A DNA stretch of 64,000 nt from Teichococcus coralli (GTDB taxonomy: Bacteria > Pseudomonadota > Alphaproteobacteria > Acetobacterales > Acetobacteraceae). The translations under genes and the position numbers were made by a program. The stretch is from NCBI RefSeq assembly GCF_009829925.1, contig NZ_SNVJ01000021.1, forward strand, positions 1-64,000, in the 5' to 3' direction. Below, in pieces: positions 22,116-30,692 of the stretch. How positions within the stretch are numbered: position 1 is the first letter of the stretch; each line of letters opens with the position of its first letter. The notes beneath the pieces were generated by a model, which worked only from the letters and a program-made list of their open reading frames with translations, was not told where the DNA came from and made no database searches.

Positions 22116-23120
22116 ATGACGGCCGATTTCGCGCCTCTCCGAACCGAGCGCCTGACGCTCCGCCTGCTGCAGCCCGAGGACGCCCCGGACCTGCACCGGC
22201 TCATCAACGACTGGGACGTGGTGCGCTGGCTCAGCCGCGTTCCTTTCCCCTATCCGCGCGAGCTGGCGGATGAGTGGATCGCCTCCACCCACCGTCAGCT
22301 CGCGGAAGGCGCCGCCTGGCACCTGGCCATTGTCGGCCAGGACGGCGATACCGAGGTGCTGGTCGGCTGCGTCGGCCTCACCCGGCAGCCGGAGACCCGC
22401 CGGGCGGAGCTGGGCTACTGGGTGGGCCGCCGCTTCTGGGGTTTCGGCGTCGCCGCCGAGGCCGCCGGGCGGCTGGCCCGCTGGGGGCTGGCCCATCTCG
22501 ATCTGGACCGCATCTTCGCGCATGTGCTGGAGGAGAATGCCCGCTCCGCCGCCGTGCTGCGGCGCATCGGGCTCGCGGAGAGCGGGCGGGGCGAGGCGCA
22601 GTTCCTCGCGCGGAGCGCCAAGCTGCCGGTGCTGCTGTTCGAGGGCGGCCGCGAGGACCTGACGGCCCCTGTGCCGCTGCCCGAGCCGCCCCTCCTGGCC
22701 GAGCCGGCGCCGCCCGACTCCAAGCCGATGATGCTGGTCGCCGCCTGCGCGCTGATCGACGCCGATGGCCGCGTGCTGCTTGCCCGCCGGCCGGAGGGCA
22801 AGCCGATGGCGGGCCTCTGGGAGTTCCCGGGCGGCAAGCTCGACCCTGGCGAGACGCCGGAGGAGGCCCTGATCCGCGAGCTCAGGGAGGAACTCGGCAT
22901 TGACGTCTCGGCGGCCTGCCTGGCGCCCTTCACCTTCGCCAGCCATGACGCCGGGCGCTTCCACCTGCTGATGCCGCTCTACCTGTGCCGCCGTTGGGAA
23001 GGCAGCGTCACCGCGCGGGAAGGACAGGCGCTGGCATGGGTGCGGCCGAACAAGCTGGCGGACTACGCCATGCCGCCCGCCGACAAGCCGCTGGTGGCGC
23101 TGCTGCGCGACCTGCTCTGA
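22116..23120 (+). CDS. GNAT acetyltransferase fused to MutT-type Nudix hydrolase
   Basis: A 334-residue bifunctional protein. Residues 1-~175 are a RimJ/RimL-type GNAT domain (RTERLTLRLLQPEDAPDLHR; acetyl-CoA loop around GRRFWGFGVAAEAA). Residues ~200-334 are a MutT-like Nudix domain with a full Nudix box, GGKLDPGETPEEALIRELRE followed by ELG, plus the AGLWEFPGGK lead-in. The Nudix half most likely cleanses oxidised dGTP (8-oxo-dGTP); the GNAT target is unknown. This fusion architecture is known in alphaproteobacteria. It lies 49 bases after rne on the same strand. Confidence 0.9.
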   Translation: MTADFAPLRTERLTLRLLQPEDAPDLHRLINDWDVVRWLSRVPFPYPRELADEWIASTHRQLAEGAAWHLAIVGQDGDTEVLVGCVGLTRQPETRRAELGYWVGRRFWGFGVAAEAAGRLARWGLAHLDLDRIFAHVLEENARSAAVLRRIGLAESGRGEAQFLARSAKLPVLLFEGGREDLTAPVPLPEPPLLAEPAPPDSKPMMLVAACALIDADGRVLLARRPEGKPMAGLWEFPGGKLDPGETPEEALIRELREELGIDVSAACLAPFTFASHDAGRFHLLMPLYLCRRWEGSVTAREGQALAWVRPNKLADYAMPPADKPLVALLRDLL

Positions 23121-23150
23121 CTATTGGGGGAGGGGCGGCGCCCCTCTCCC

Positions 23151-23894
23151 TCAGGCCCGCAGCAACCGCCAGATGGCGAGCCCGGCCTGGAAGGAGACCA
23201 CCAGCGCCACCAGTCCGAGGACCGCGCGCTGCGGCATGATGCGCAGCAGATAACCCGCCAGCGGCGCCGCCAGCGCCCCGCCCAGGATCAGCCCCAGCAC
23301 CACCCGGCCAAGCTGGCTGATGTCCAGGTGCAGCAGCAGCGTCGCCGAGATCGCCACGGTGACAAAGAATTCGGCGCAGTTCACCGAGCCGATCGCCCGG
23401 CGTGGGTCGGAACCACTGGCCAGCAGGGTGGAAGTGACGATCGGCCCCCAGCCTCCGCCTCCCACCGCGTCCAGGAAGCCGCCGCTGGCACCGAGCGGCA
23501 CCAGCGGCGGCTGTCCGGTCAGCTGGAAGTGGCCGAGGGCTCGCCCGAGGATCAGCAGCGCCATGCAGACGAGGTAGGCCGCGACGAAGCCGCGGATGGC
23601 GTGCTCCGGCAGGCCGACCAGCAGGAAGGCGCCGGTCACGCCGCCCAGCACGCCCGCCACGGCCAGCGGCAGGAACAGCCGCTTCTCCACGTTGCGGTGG
23701 TAGAGGTGCGAAAGGCCGGAAAGGCCCGTTGTCACCATCTCGGCCGTATGGACGGCGGCGCTGGCGACCGCCGGCGGCAGGCCAAAGGCCAACAGGCTGG
23801 AGGAGCAGATGAGGCCGAAGGCCATGCCAAGCGCACCATCCACCAGTTGCGCCAGGAATCCGACGGCGGCGAAATACAGGAGGTCCGATCCCAT
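23151..23894 (-). CDS. TSUP/TauE-SafE family permease
   Basis: A 247-residue integral membrane protein with about eight hydrophobic segments, of the TSUP (TauE/SafE/YfcA) family. The two internal repeats each carry the family glycine motif: FLAQLVDGALGMAFG near the N-terminus and GGFLDAVGGGGWGPIVTSTL in the middle. Family members export sulfite, sulfoacetate or other organosulfur anions; the substrate here cannot be read from sequence or neighbours. It is divergent from the CinA-like gene and convergent with the GNAT-Nudix gene. Confidence 0.85.
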   Translation of the reverse strand: MGSDLLYFAAVGFLAQLVDGALGMAFGLICSSSLLAFGLPPAVASAAVHTAEMVTTGLSGLSHLYHRNVEKRLFLPLAVAGVLGGVTGAFLLVGLPEHAIRGFVAAYLVCMALLILGRALGHFQLTGQPPLVPLGASGGFLDAVGGGGWGPIVTSTLLASGSDPRRAIGSVNCAEFFVTVAISATLLLHLDISQLGRVVLGLILGGALAAPLAGYLLRIMPQRAVLGLVALVVSFQAGLAIWRLLRA

Positions 23895-24043
23895 GGCGGC
23901 TCCGCAGCGGGCCAGGATGCGACTCCAGCACGCGCGCGCCCTGAAAAGATAGGCAAATCGGCGCCGCCGCGCGCACCCTTCCCGGCGGCGCGACGGGGGA
24001 CGATGATGCGCCAGGCCGCTCTGGCCGGACGAGGAGCCTGCCT

Positions 24044-24808
24044 GTGACGAATCCCACCGCCTGCCTGCTCATCATCGGCAACGAGGTGCTCTCGGGCCGC
24101 ACCCAGGACGCCAACCTGAAGTTCCTGGCGACGCGGCTCGGCGAGATCGGCATCCCGCTGCGCGAGGTGCGCGTCATCCCCGACGTGCGGGAAACCATCA
24201 TCGCCACCGTCAACGAGGTGCGGGCGAAGTTTGACCACGTCTTCACCACGGGCGGCATCGGCCCCACGCATGACGACATCACCGCCGAATGCATCGCCGC
24301 CGCCTTCGGCGTGCCCTGGGAGCCGAATCCCGAGGCCTGGGAGCGTCTGGCCGCCCACTACGCGCGCCAGAACCCGCCCGGCGACTTCAACACGGCCCGG
24401 CAGCGCATGGCCACCATGCCGCGCGGCGCCACGCTGATCGACAATCCCGTCTCCATCGCGCCGGGATTCATCATCGGCAACGTGCACGTCATGGCCGGCG
24501 TGCCGCGCATCATGCAGGCAATGTTCGAGGGGCTGGCGCCGAAGCTGAAGGGCGGCGCGCCGGTGATCTCGCGCGCGCTGCACGCCAACGGGCTGATGGA
24601 GGGCCAGCTTGCCGAAGGGCTCGGGCGCATTCAGGCGGAGTTCCCGGAGATCGACATCGGCTCCTACCCCTACTACCGGCCGACCGGCAACGGCGTGGCG
24701 CTGGTCGCCAAGGGCGTGGACGCGGCGCGGGTGGAGCAGGCGACCGCGGCCATCGGCGCCTTCATGGCGTCGTTGGGCTTTCCGCCGGTCGAAGGCGAGC
24801 CAGGGTGA
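24044..24808 (+). CDS. CinA-like / MoaB-Mog domain protein
   Basis: A 254-residue competence/damage-inducible CinA-family protein carrying only the N-terminal MoCF-binding (MoaB/Mog-like) domain: IIGNEVLSGRTQDANLKFLA, then FTTGGIGPTHDDITAECIAA. The nicotinamide-nucleotide amidase half found in full-length CinA is absent. Family members without it are annotated as molybdopterin-binding proteins; related domains hydrolyse ADP-ribose. The start is GTG at 24044 with GGAG nine bases upstream. Confidence 0.85.
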   Translation: MTNPTACLLIIGNEVLSGRTQDANLKFLATRLGEIGIPLREVRVIPDVRETIIATVNEVRAKFDHVFTTGGIGPTHDDITAECIAAAFGVPWEPNPEAWERLAAHYARQNPPGDFNTARQRMATMPRGATLIDNPVSIAPGFIIGNVHVMAGVPRIMQAMFEGLAPKLKGGAPVISRALHANGLMEGQLAEGLGRIQAEFPEIDIGSYPYYRPTGNGVALVAKGVDAARVEQATAAIGAFMASLGFPPVEGEPG

Positions 24809-25028
24809 GAGAAAGGTCGTGGGAAGGAATTCCCCCGAACCTCCATCTTTTTTCTGTCAGGCTTTGGCTCCGCCTGAGGCGAAGGCACCGGCTGATGATC
24901 CCTGCAGAGACGGTCGCCGGGGCTGCTCCAGCCCCGGCGCGAACCCACACCATCCGCGCAACAGACTGTTAAAAAAAAAGAAGAGGGGGCCTGGGGGAGA
25001 ATTCATTCTCCTCCAGCCTTGCCCGCGA
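24809..25028. repeat. Inverted-arm intergenic repeat, copy 2
   Basis: Arms at 24809-24856 (GGGAAGGAATTCCCCCGAAC then CTTTTTTCTG) and 24970-25028 (nine As, GAAGAGGGGG, then GGGGGAGAATTCATTCTCC). It occupies almost the whole gap between the convergent CinA-like and beta-hydroxyacid dehydrogenase genes, directly after the first stop codon. The middle includes a hairpin CGCCGGGGCTGCTCCAGCCCCGGCG. Same family as 16753-16975 and 32158-32290. Confidence 0.8.
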
Positions 25029-25086
25029 TCCTTCCCGTGGGCGGATCGGAGGAGAGTCCCTCATTCTCCCCCGGCTTCCGCCTGTT

Positions 25087-25986
25087 TCACGTGAGTCCCG
25101 AAAGCTCCGCCACCAGCTCGCCCAGCGCGGAGGAATCCTTCCCGCCGCGCCCGCTGTTGACCAGCGCCTCCAGCATCTGCGCCGCCATGGCCGTGCCGGG
25201 CGCGAAGACGCCGTGGTCCCGCACGGCGCCGAGGGCCAGGCGCATGTCCTTGCGCATCAGCTCGGCGCGGAAGCCGGGCTGGGTGGCGCCCTCGATGTGG
25301 CGCCTGGCATGCGCCTCCAGCACCGCCGAGCGGGCGGAGCCGCCGAGCAGCGCCTGCCGCATCGCCTCGGGGTCGAGCCCCGCCTTGCGGCCAAGCGCCA
25401 GCGCCTCGAACACCACCTGCATCGTGCCGCTGATGATGAGCTGGTTGGCCGACTTGCAGACCTGCCCCGCGCCGGCCGGGCCGAGATGCGTGACGCTGCG
25501 CCCGACCGCGGCGAAAACGGCCTGCGCGGCCTCGAAGGCCTCCGCCTCGCCGCCGACCATGCAGGTGAGGGTGCCGTCCCGCGCGCCGGCCGGGCCGCCG
25601 GAGACGGGGCTGTCCAGCAGGAAGGCGCAGCGCTCCTCCCGCAGCCGGCGGGCGAAGCCGGCGGTGGCGCTGGCGGCGATGCTGGAGAAGTCCACCACCA
25701 CCATGCCGGGCGCGAGCGCCTCCGCGACGCCGCCGGGGCCGAACAGCACGGCTTCCACGTCCGGCGTGTCGGGCAGGCAGAGGGCGATGGCGGCCGCGCC
25801 GCGCGTGGCCTCGGCGGGCGTGGCGGCCCAGGTGGCGCCCGCCTCCTCCAGCGCCGCCGCCTTGCCGCGGCTGCGGTTGTGCACGGCGAGTCCGAAGCCG
25901 GCGCGCCCCAGGTTGGCGGCCATGGATGCGCCCATCACGCCGAGGCCGATGAAGGCGAGGCGGGCGGGGGGAGTGATCGGCGGCAT
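25087..25986 (-). CDS. Beta-hydroxyacid dehydrogenase (3-hydroxyisobutyrate dehydrogenase family)
   Basis: A 299-residue NAD(P)-dependent dehydrogenase of the HIBADH/tartronate-semialdehyde reductase family. It shows the Rossmann motif FIGLGVMGASMAANL, the substrate motif DSPVSGGPAGARDGTL and the catalytic lysine segment GQVCKSANQ. The exact substrate (3-hydroxyisobutyrate, tartronate semialdehyde or another 2-/3-hydroxyacid) is not decided. It starts 15 bases after the Ldh-family gene, with AAGGGAAA as ribosome binding site, so it is in one operon with Ldh and RraA-like genes, likely a small hydroxy- or keto-acid catabolic pathway. Confidence 0.88.
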   Translation of the reverse strand: MPPITPPARLAFIGLGVMGASMAANLGRAGFGLAVHNRSRGKAAALEEAGATWAATPAEATRGAAAIALCLPDTPDVEAVLFGPGGVAEALAPGMVVVDFSSIAASATAGFARRLREERCAFLLDSPVSGGPAGARDGTLTCMVGGEAEAFEAAQAVFAAVGRSVTHLGPAGAGQVCKSANQLIISGTMQVVFEALALGRKAGLDPEAMRQALLGGSARSAVLEAHARRHIEGATQPGFRAELMRKDMRLALGAVRDHGVFAPGTAMAAQMLEALVNSGRGGKDSSALGELVAELSGLT

Positions 25987-26001
25987 TCGCGTGTTTCCCT
26001 T

Positions 26002-27114
26002 TCAGCCCGCGTGCCCGGCGCCCGGCATGTCTTCCAGCACGTATTCGGCGCCGCAGCGGGCGCAGATGTCGCGCACATGCCGCACCAGGCTCTCCGGCAC
26101 CGGGATGCCCCCGGCGCTACGCGCGGCGTGCTCCATCCGCTCGGGGTCGCCGGGGATCAGCACCGGCTGGTCCGGGCGGGCGGGCGGGGTCTGCCGCAGC
26201 GTGCCGAGCAACTCGCCGAGGTCCTGGTGGAATTCGGCGGGCGGGCGGAAGGCGGCGGGGTCGATGGCCAGGAAGAAATGGCCGATATTGTCCGGTGCGC
26301 CGGGTGGCGCGGTGCGGTTGCGCAGGAAAGGGAAGGCGCCGCCCGTCAGCGTGCCGGCCAGGATCTGCACCATGACGCCGAGGCCGTAGCCCTTGTGCCC
26401 GCCGGTCTCGACGGCGCCGCCGAGCGGCGTCAGCCCGCCTTCCGCCCGCTTGTGGAGGTAGGCCATGGCCTCGGCGGCGTCGGTGACGGGGCGGCCCTCG
26501 CCATCCACCACCCAGCCCGCCGGCATCGGCTTGCCGTTGAGGTCGTAGACCTTGACCTTGTTGGCGGCGACGGTGGTGCTCGACATGTCCAGCACGAAGG
26601 CCGGCTCGCCCTCCGCGTCCGGCGCCGCGAGCGCGATCGGGTTGGTGCCGAGGATCGGCACCGCGCCGCGCGCCGGCACCGCCGTGATGCTCCGCGCGGT
26701 GGTCATCACCATGCCCAGCAGGCCGCGCCGCGCGGCGATGCGGGCGTAGTGCCCGGCGGCGCCGAAATGGTGCGAGTTGAACACGCCGACGGCGCCGATG
26801 CCGGCGGCGAGCGCCTTCTCCACCGCCAGCGCCATCGCCATGGCGGCGACGGGATGGCCGAGCCCTGCGCCGCCATCCACCAGCGCCGTGCAGGCGTTCT
26901 GCCGCACCACGCGCGGGCGGGCCTGGAGGTTGAGCTGGCCGCCGTCGCGCAGCTTCTCGTACATCATCAGCATCGAGAGCCCGTGCGAGTCGATGCCCAT
27001 GAGGTCGGTCTGCACCATGGCCTCGGCCGTGGTGGCGACCAAGTCCGGGTCCATGCCCCAGGCCAGCAGGATGCCGGTGATCTGCCGGCGGACGCTTTCG
27101 GCGGCGGCGCGCAT
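26002..27114 (-). CDS. Ldh-family malate/L-lactate-type oxidoreductase
   Basis: A 370-residue NAD(P)-dependent 2-hydroxyacid dehydrogenase of the Ldh/YlbC/ComC family, which is unrelated to classical MDH. Features are the N-terminal helical part with DLMGIDSHGLSMLMMYEKL, the His in VFNSHHFGAAGHYA, TNPIALAAP and ETGGHKGYGLGVMVQIL. The start at ATG 27114 has AGGGAA upstream and lies 23 bases after the RraA-like stop. Family substrates include malate, lactate, sulfolactate and ureidoglycolate; context (aldolase before, hydroxyacid dehydrogenase after) suggests a carboxylic-acid pathway. Confidence 0.88.
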   Translation of the reverse strand: MRAAAESVRRQITGILLAWGMDPDLVATTAEAMVQTDLMGIDSHGLSMLMMYEKLRDGGQLNLQARPRVVRQNACTALVDGGAGLGHPVAAMAMALAVEKALAAGIGAVGVFNSHHFGAAGHYARIAARRGLLGMVMTTARSITAVPARGAVPILGTNPIALAAPDAEGEPAFVLDMSSTTVAANKVKVYDLNGKPMPAGWVVDGEGRPVTDAAEAMAYLHKRAEGGLTPLGGAVETGGHKGYGLGVMVQILAGTLTGGAFPFLRNRTAPPGAPDNIGHFFLAIDPAAFRPPAEFHQDLGELLGTLRQTPPARPDQPVLIPGDPERMEHAARSAGGIPVPESLVRHVRDICARCGAEYVLEDMPGAGHAG

Positions 27115-27137
27115 GGCGGCTTCCCTGTCCGCCGCCG

Positions 27138-27815
27138 TCAGCGCACCACCGTGCAGCCCTTGGCGGCCAGCGTCTCCTCGACCCAGGCGCGGTCCCAGCC
27201 GGCGCCGCGGATGGCGGCGGTGGTGGCCGCCTCTTTGGCGGCATGCGCCTCGGCCGCGACGATGACGGTTTCGGCGGCCGCGAGCGGTACCACCACCACC
27301 CCGTCCTCGTCCGCCACGATCAGGTCGCCCGGGCTGACCACGAGGCCACCGCAGGCGAGCGGATGTCCGATCTCGCCGGGGCCGTCCTTGTAGGGGCCGG
27401 CCGGCGTGGCGCCGCGCGCCCAGACGCCGAGCTGCATTGCCGCCAGTTCCCTGATGTCGCGCACCGCGCCGTCGATCACCAGCGCGGCGATGCCGCGGGC
27501 GGCGGCGTGGCTGCACATCAGGTCGCCGGCGACGGCGATGGACAGGTCGCCGCCGCCGTCGCAGACCACCACGTCGCCCGGCTGCGCCAGGTCGATCGCA
27601 CGGTGCAGCATCAGGTTGTCGCCGGGGCGGACGCGCACGGTCAGCGCCGGGCCGGCCACGCTGCGCCGCCCGCCATAGGGCTGGAAGCCGCCGCGCATGG
27701 CCTGCATGCGGTTCATGACGTCGCCGATATTGGCGGCCGGCAGCTTCGCGGCGCGCTCCGCCAATGCCGGTGCGACGCGGTCCTGCCGTTCGGCGATGCG
27801 TGATCCGATGGTCAT
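27138..27815 (-). CDS. RraA-family protein, probable HMG/CHA-type aldolase
   Basis: A 225-residue RraA-like protein. The segment VVVCDGGGDLSIAVAGDLMC corresponds to the GxGxxxxAxxG loop region and VIDGAVRDIRELA contains the Arg-Asp pair used by 4-hydroxy-4-methyl-2-oxoglutarate / 4-carboxy-4-hydroxy-2-oxoadipate aldolases to bind metal and pyruvate. True RraA (RNase E inhibitor) is shorter and lacks this; so despite rne being nearby I favour an aldolase or oxaloacetate decarboxylase. It is the first gene of the RraA-Ldh-hydroxyacid dehydrogenase operon. Confidence 0.82.
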   Translation of the reverse strand: MTIGSRIAERQDRVAPALAERAAKLPAANIGDVMNRMQAMRGGFQPYGGRRSVAGPALTVRVRPGDNLMLHRAIDLAQPGDVVVCDGGGDLSIAVAGDLMCSHAAARGIAALVIDGAVRDIRELAAMQLGVWARGATPAGPYKDGPGEIGHPLACGGLVVSPGDLIVADEDGVVVVPLAAAETVIVAAEAHAAKEAATTAAIRGAGWDRAWVEETLAAKGCTVVR

Positions 27816-27872
27816 TCCTGTCCGCTCCCCCGTGGCACCGTTCCAGTGCCGTGGCGATCAGGCTGCCCCATA

Positions 27873-27878
27873 TGTCAA
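27873..27878 (-). promoter_or_regulatory. Candidate -35 box upstream of the RraA-Ldh operon
   Basis: On the minus strand a perfect TTGACA lies 58 bases upstream of the RraA-like start, in an AT-rich island (27869-27893) unlike the surrounding DNA. No clear -10 is found at 17 bases, and an inverted repeat GGCAC...GTGCC lies downstream at 27834-27850. It could be an activator-dependent promoter. Confidence 0.3.
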
Positions 27879-27911
27879 CTGTCTGCAATTACCGCCGGCA
27901 GGAGGGACGGG

Positions 27912-28877
27912 TCAGATCTCGTCGGGCGCCAGGAAGCGGGCCAGCCGCACGGCGGTGTGGCCGCGCATGGTGCGCGGGCTCGGCATCACCAGCAGGCAAT
28001 CGTCGTGCGGCGTGCGGATCTCGGCCTCGCCATCCAGCGCCAGCAGCGTGTTGCGCCCGGGAACCACGGCGCCGCCGCGAAAGGGCTGCACGAAGGCGAA
28101 GGCATGCGTGCGCGCCACCACCGTGCGCGTCACCTGCGCGACGCGGGGGGGCCAGGTGGCGCGCGCGGGCGGCAGGTCCAGGCAGCCGCTCTCGCGCAGC
28201 AGGGCGGTGGCGCAGCCTTCCAGCGTTTCCAGCGTCGCCGGCGCCCAGTGCTGGCCGCCTTCCACCAGCAGCGCCGTCCGCTGCCCCGCGGGATCGGCGA
28301 AGGCGGGGCGATCGATCAGCCGCAGCCCGGTGCTGTGCCCCTCGTCCGCCACCACCAGCGGCGGAATGCCGAGTTTCGCCCCGAGCCGCAGGGCGCGGCG
28401 CGGCGTGCCGGTGATGATCAGCGGGTCGGAGGGCCAGAGCATGCTGTGCAGGTCGAGCAGCAGGTCGGCGCTGTCGAACAGCGGGCAAAGTTCGCGCGCC
28501 CGGTCCAGCTCGCGGCTGCGGCGGTGGCCTTGCAGCACGCGGTCGCTCCAGACGCGGTTCATGTCCTCGTCGAGGAAGCGGCTGAGCGTCGGATCGGCGG
28601 GGTTGAAGCGGGCGAAAGCGGCGGGGTTGGCGAAGACCATCGTCAGCCGGCCGCGCGCCGGCCGCAGCCCCTGCTCCAGCCAGCGCGCGAGCAGCAGCGC
28701 GCCGGCGAACTCGTTGCCATGCATCAGGCTGACCAGCACGACATGCGGGCCGGGCGCGGCGGCGGTGAAACTCCAGGCCCCTTCCAGCAGGTTGCCGCGC
28801 AGCCAGGGCCGCAGGTCCGGCACCGGAAGCTGCACCGGGAAGTGCGGCAGGAAGTCCGGCGCCGCTGCCTCACTCAC
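27912..28877 (-). CDS. Succinylglutamate desuccinylase / aspartoacylase family hydrolase
   Basis: A 321-residue M14-like zinc hydrolase of the AstE/AspA family. Zinc ligands are in VSLMHGNEFAG (HxxE) and LLDLHSM (His). The N-terminal part RPWLRGNLLEGAWSFTA precedes the catalytic core and a C-terminal beta domain follows (ARTHAFAFVQPFRGGAVVPG). Such enzymes deacylate N-acyl amino acids or remove acyl groups from ectoine-like compounds. The GTG at 28877 has GGGGGAG upstream; the longer frame is unlike the family. It lies 96 bases upstream of the RraA operon and may be co-expressed. Confidence 0.82.
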   Translation of the reverse strand: MSEAAAPDFLPHFPVQLPVPDLRPWLRGNLLEGAWSFTAAAPGPHVVLVSLMHGNEFAGALLLARWLEQGLRPARGRLTMVFANPAAFARFNPADPTLSRFLDEDMNRVWSDRVLQGHRRSRELDRARELCPLFDSADLLLDLHSMLWPSDPLIITGTPRRALRLGAKLGIPPLVVADEGHSTGLRLIDRPAFADPAGQRTALLVEGGQHWAPATLETLEGCATALLRESGCLDLPPARATWPPRVAQVTRTVVARTHAFAFVQPFRGGAVVPGRNTLLALDGEAEIRTPHDDCLLVMPSPRTMRGHTAVRLARFLAPDEI

Positions 28878-29024
28878 GTCTGGACTCCCCCGCAACCAGG
28901 CCGCGATGCATGGCCCGCCCCCGGAGGCGCATCTCCCTGCGCCGCCACGGCCATCTCCCCGCTTGTCTCCCGGAAACACTCTATACGCGGGGGCGGGATG
29001 GGCAACCGCACGGCGGCGCGAGCG

Positions 29025-29798
29025 TCAGCCGGGCTTTCCCGCCTGCCGCGCCCCGGCCACGAGCTGGCGCAACGTCGCCAGGTCCACCGCCCCCGGCACC
29101 AGCTTGCCGCCGACGATCAGCGCCGGCGTGCCCTCGATCCCGAGGGCCTGGGCCAGCGCCACATGGTCCTGCAGGCGGGCCTTCAACGCCGGGTCCTGCA
29201 TGTCGCGCTGCAGGCGGGGCCAGTCGAGCCCGGCGCGCTGCGCCTCCGCCTGCAACGCCGCCTCGGTCGGCTCGCCGCGCAGCCGCATCAGCGCATCCTG
29301 CAGGGCCGCGTACTTGCCCTGCCGCTGCGCCGCCAGCAGGGCGCGGCTGGCGAGCACGCTGTTGGGGCCGAGGATCGGCAGGTCCTTCATGACCACCCGC
29401 ACCTGCGGGTCCTCGCGTAGCAGCGCCTCCATCGTGGGGTGCAGCGCCTTGCAGTAGCCGCAGCGGACGTCGAAGAACTCGACGATGGTGACGTTGCCGC
29501 GCGGGTTGCCCTTCACCGGATCGGCCGGGTCGCGCAGCAGCTTCTCCTCGTGCGCGGCGATGGCGGCGCGCTGGCCGGCGCTGCGGTCGTCCTGCTCCGC
29601 CTGCTGCAGCGCCACCAGCGCGTCGCGCAGGATGGAGGGGTCCTTGCGCAGCGCCTCCCGCAGGATACCCACCACCTCCTCCCGCTGCTGCGGGGAGAGT
29701 GCCTGCGGGGAGAGCGCTTGCGCGGCGAGCGGCGGCGCCGTGCCGAGCAGCAGGGCGGCGCCGAGGGCGAGCCGCGTCGCCTTGAACCGGGTTCGCAT
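29025..29798 (-). CDS. DsbA-family thiol:disulfide oxidoreductase
   Basis: A 257-residue periplasmic thioredoxin-fold protein. A Sec signal peptide (LALGAALLLGTAPPLAAQA) is followed by a helical ScsC/BdbD-like N-terminal extension (QREEVVGILREALRKDPSIL) and the active site FFDVRCGYCKALH (CGYC at 113-116). A cis-proline is in IEGTPALIVGG. The N-terminal extension suggests an oligomeric isomerase-type (Com1/ScsC-like) protein rather than monomeric DsbA. The ATG at 29798 is preferred over the GTG one codon upstream. It is the first minus-strand gene of this stretch. Confidence 0.88.
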   Translation of the reverse strand: MRTRFKATRLALGAALLLGTAPPLAAQALSPQALSPQQREEVVGILREALRKDPSILRDALVALQQAEQDDRSAGQRAAIAAHEEKLLRDPADPVKGNPRGNVTIVEFFDVRCGYCKALHPTMEALLREDPQVRVVMKDLPILGPNSVLASRALLAAQRQGKYAALQDALMRLRGEPTEAALQAEAQRAGLDWPRLQRDMQDPALKARLQDHVALAQALGIEGTPALIVGGKLVPGAVDLATLRQLVAGARQAGKPG

Positions 29799-30690
29799 CA
29801 CGTCGTCTTCGTCTCCGTCGTTGGGCCCGTTCGGCTTCGCGCCGTTCCGGCATCGGGTTTCCCGGCCGCACCGCCTCGCGCGGATGCGGCGCCCGCGGCG
29901 CGGCCGGGCCTTCTCCGCCCGGGCCGTCCCCGCGCCGCGTCCGACGGATGCGAGGCGAAGCCGGCCTCGCGGTCAAGCGCCAAGCTGGCCTCCCGCTGCC
30001 GCGGGCAATAGAGCAGATCCCGTTCCGACGGCATCGTCGGGACGGGTGAAGATTCTCATCAAAACAAACGGCCTGAGCATTTCCCGTGAGCCAGAGCGAA
30101 CGGAAAATGCTCTAGCGTGGGCGTGCCGAACTCCACCATCACATGCGCATGTGCCGGCGATGCGCTCCTGAACAAAGGTCATCCGGCCCCGCGGGCGGCT
30201 CAGCGGTTGCTCCGACCCCCGCTCCGGCCATTGCCGGAGGGGAAGGTGGGGGAGGGTGGCCCGGCACGCCGCCGCCTCCGCGGCATGGCGGGCCGCATCG
30301 GCTCCAAGCTCCGTGCCAGATGGCCGCCGGCCATGGGACCGCTCTCCTGTGCCGGGCACGCCCGCCGGGTCCGCCGCCGAATCAGCCCGCCGGATCAGGC
30401 CCGTATGGATGAAGAGTCGGTTGCCGGTGGTGACGAAGGCGTTTATGGCCCGGTTCTGGATCAGCGTAATGCGCACCCCCCTGTTCCGCGCCCCTGGATC
30501 CATCCTGGCGGCGCGGAGCGGAGGGTGCGGGAAGTCGCGGGTCATGCTTTCCGTCTCGGCGCCCCCGATCACCGGGACGCCGCAGCCGCCCTGGTTCCCT
30601 CGCCGGCCCCGCACGGCCCGGACGAGCAGCAACGGAGTGAAGAACGCCAGCATGAGCAGCAGCGCGCGGAACAGGGCCGACAGGCTTCGC
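29799..30690. other. Gene-poor region with a repeat and a decayed gene
   Basis: 892 bases without an intact gene. 29802-30008 is GC-rich and holds nothing I recognise; 30009-30115 is a 107-base dispersed repeat; 30200-30692 holds an M48 protease pseudogene on the minus strand. Confidence 0.6.
30009..30115. repeat. 107-base dispersed repeat, copy 1
   Basis: Begins TAGAGCAGATCCCGTTCCGA and ends GGAAAATGCTCTAG. It matches 42950-43056 over its full length with about 8 differences in 107 bases and no gaps. The right half is an inverted repeat (GAGCATTTCCCGT ... ACGGAAAATGCTC). The AT-rich core TCAAAACAAACGG is conserved. It lies between the DsbA-like gene and the M48 remnant. Function unknown. 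Confidence 0.88.
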
Positions 30691-30692
30691 AT
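30200..30692 (-). pseudogene. Decayed M48-family metalloprotease (BepA-like)
   Basis: From the minus-strand ATG at 30692 the frame gives a signal-peptide-like start (MRSLSALFRALLLMLAFFTP), then DPGARNRGVRITLIQNRAIN, AFVTTGNRLFIHTGLIRRAD, which is the classic lead-in of M48 periplasmic proteases. The next element should be HExxH, but it is destroyed: the sequence reads AGVPGTGE, and only after a frame change does GPMAGGHLARSLEPMR appear. The rest of the protease and TPR domains are missing. Its start codon overlaps the divergent gamma-glutamyltransferase start (CATG). Confidence 0.7.

Noticed and set aside
23151..24808. The TSUP permease and CinA-like genes as one transport/cofactor system
   Set aside because: They are divergent with no shared family link; adjacency alone is not evidence.
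27138..27815. True RraA, inhibitor of RNase E
   Set aside because: Longer than RraA, retains the Arg-Asp aldolase motif and sits in a catabolic operon.
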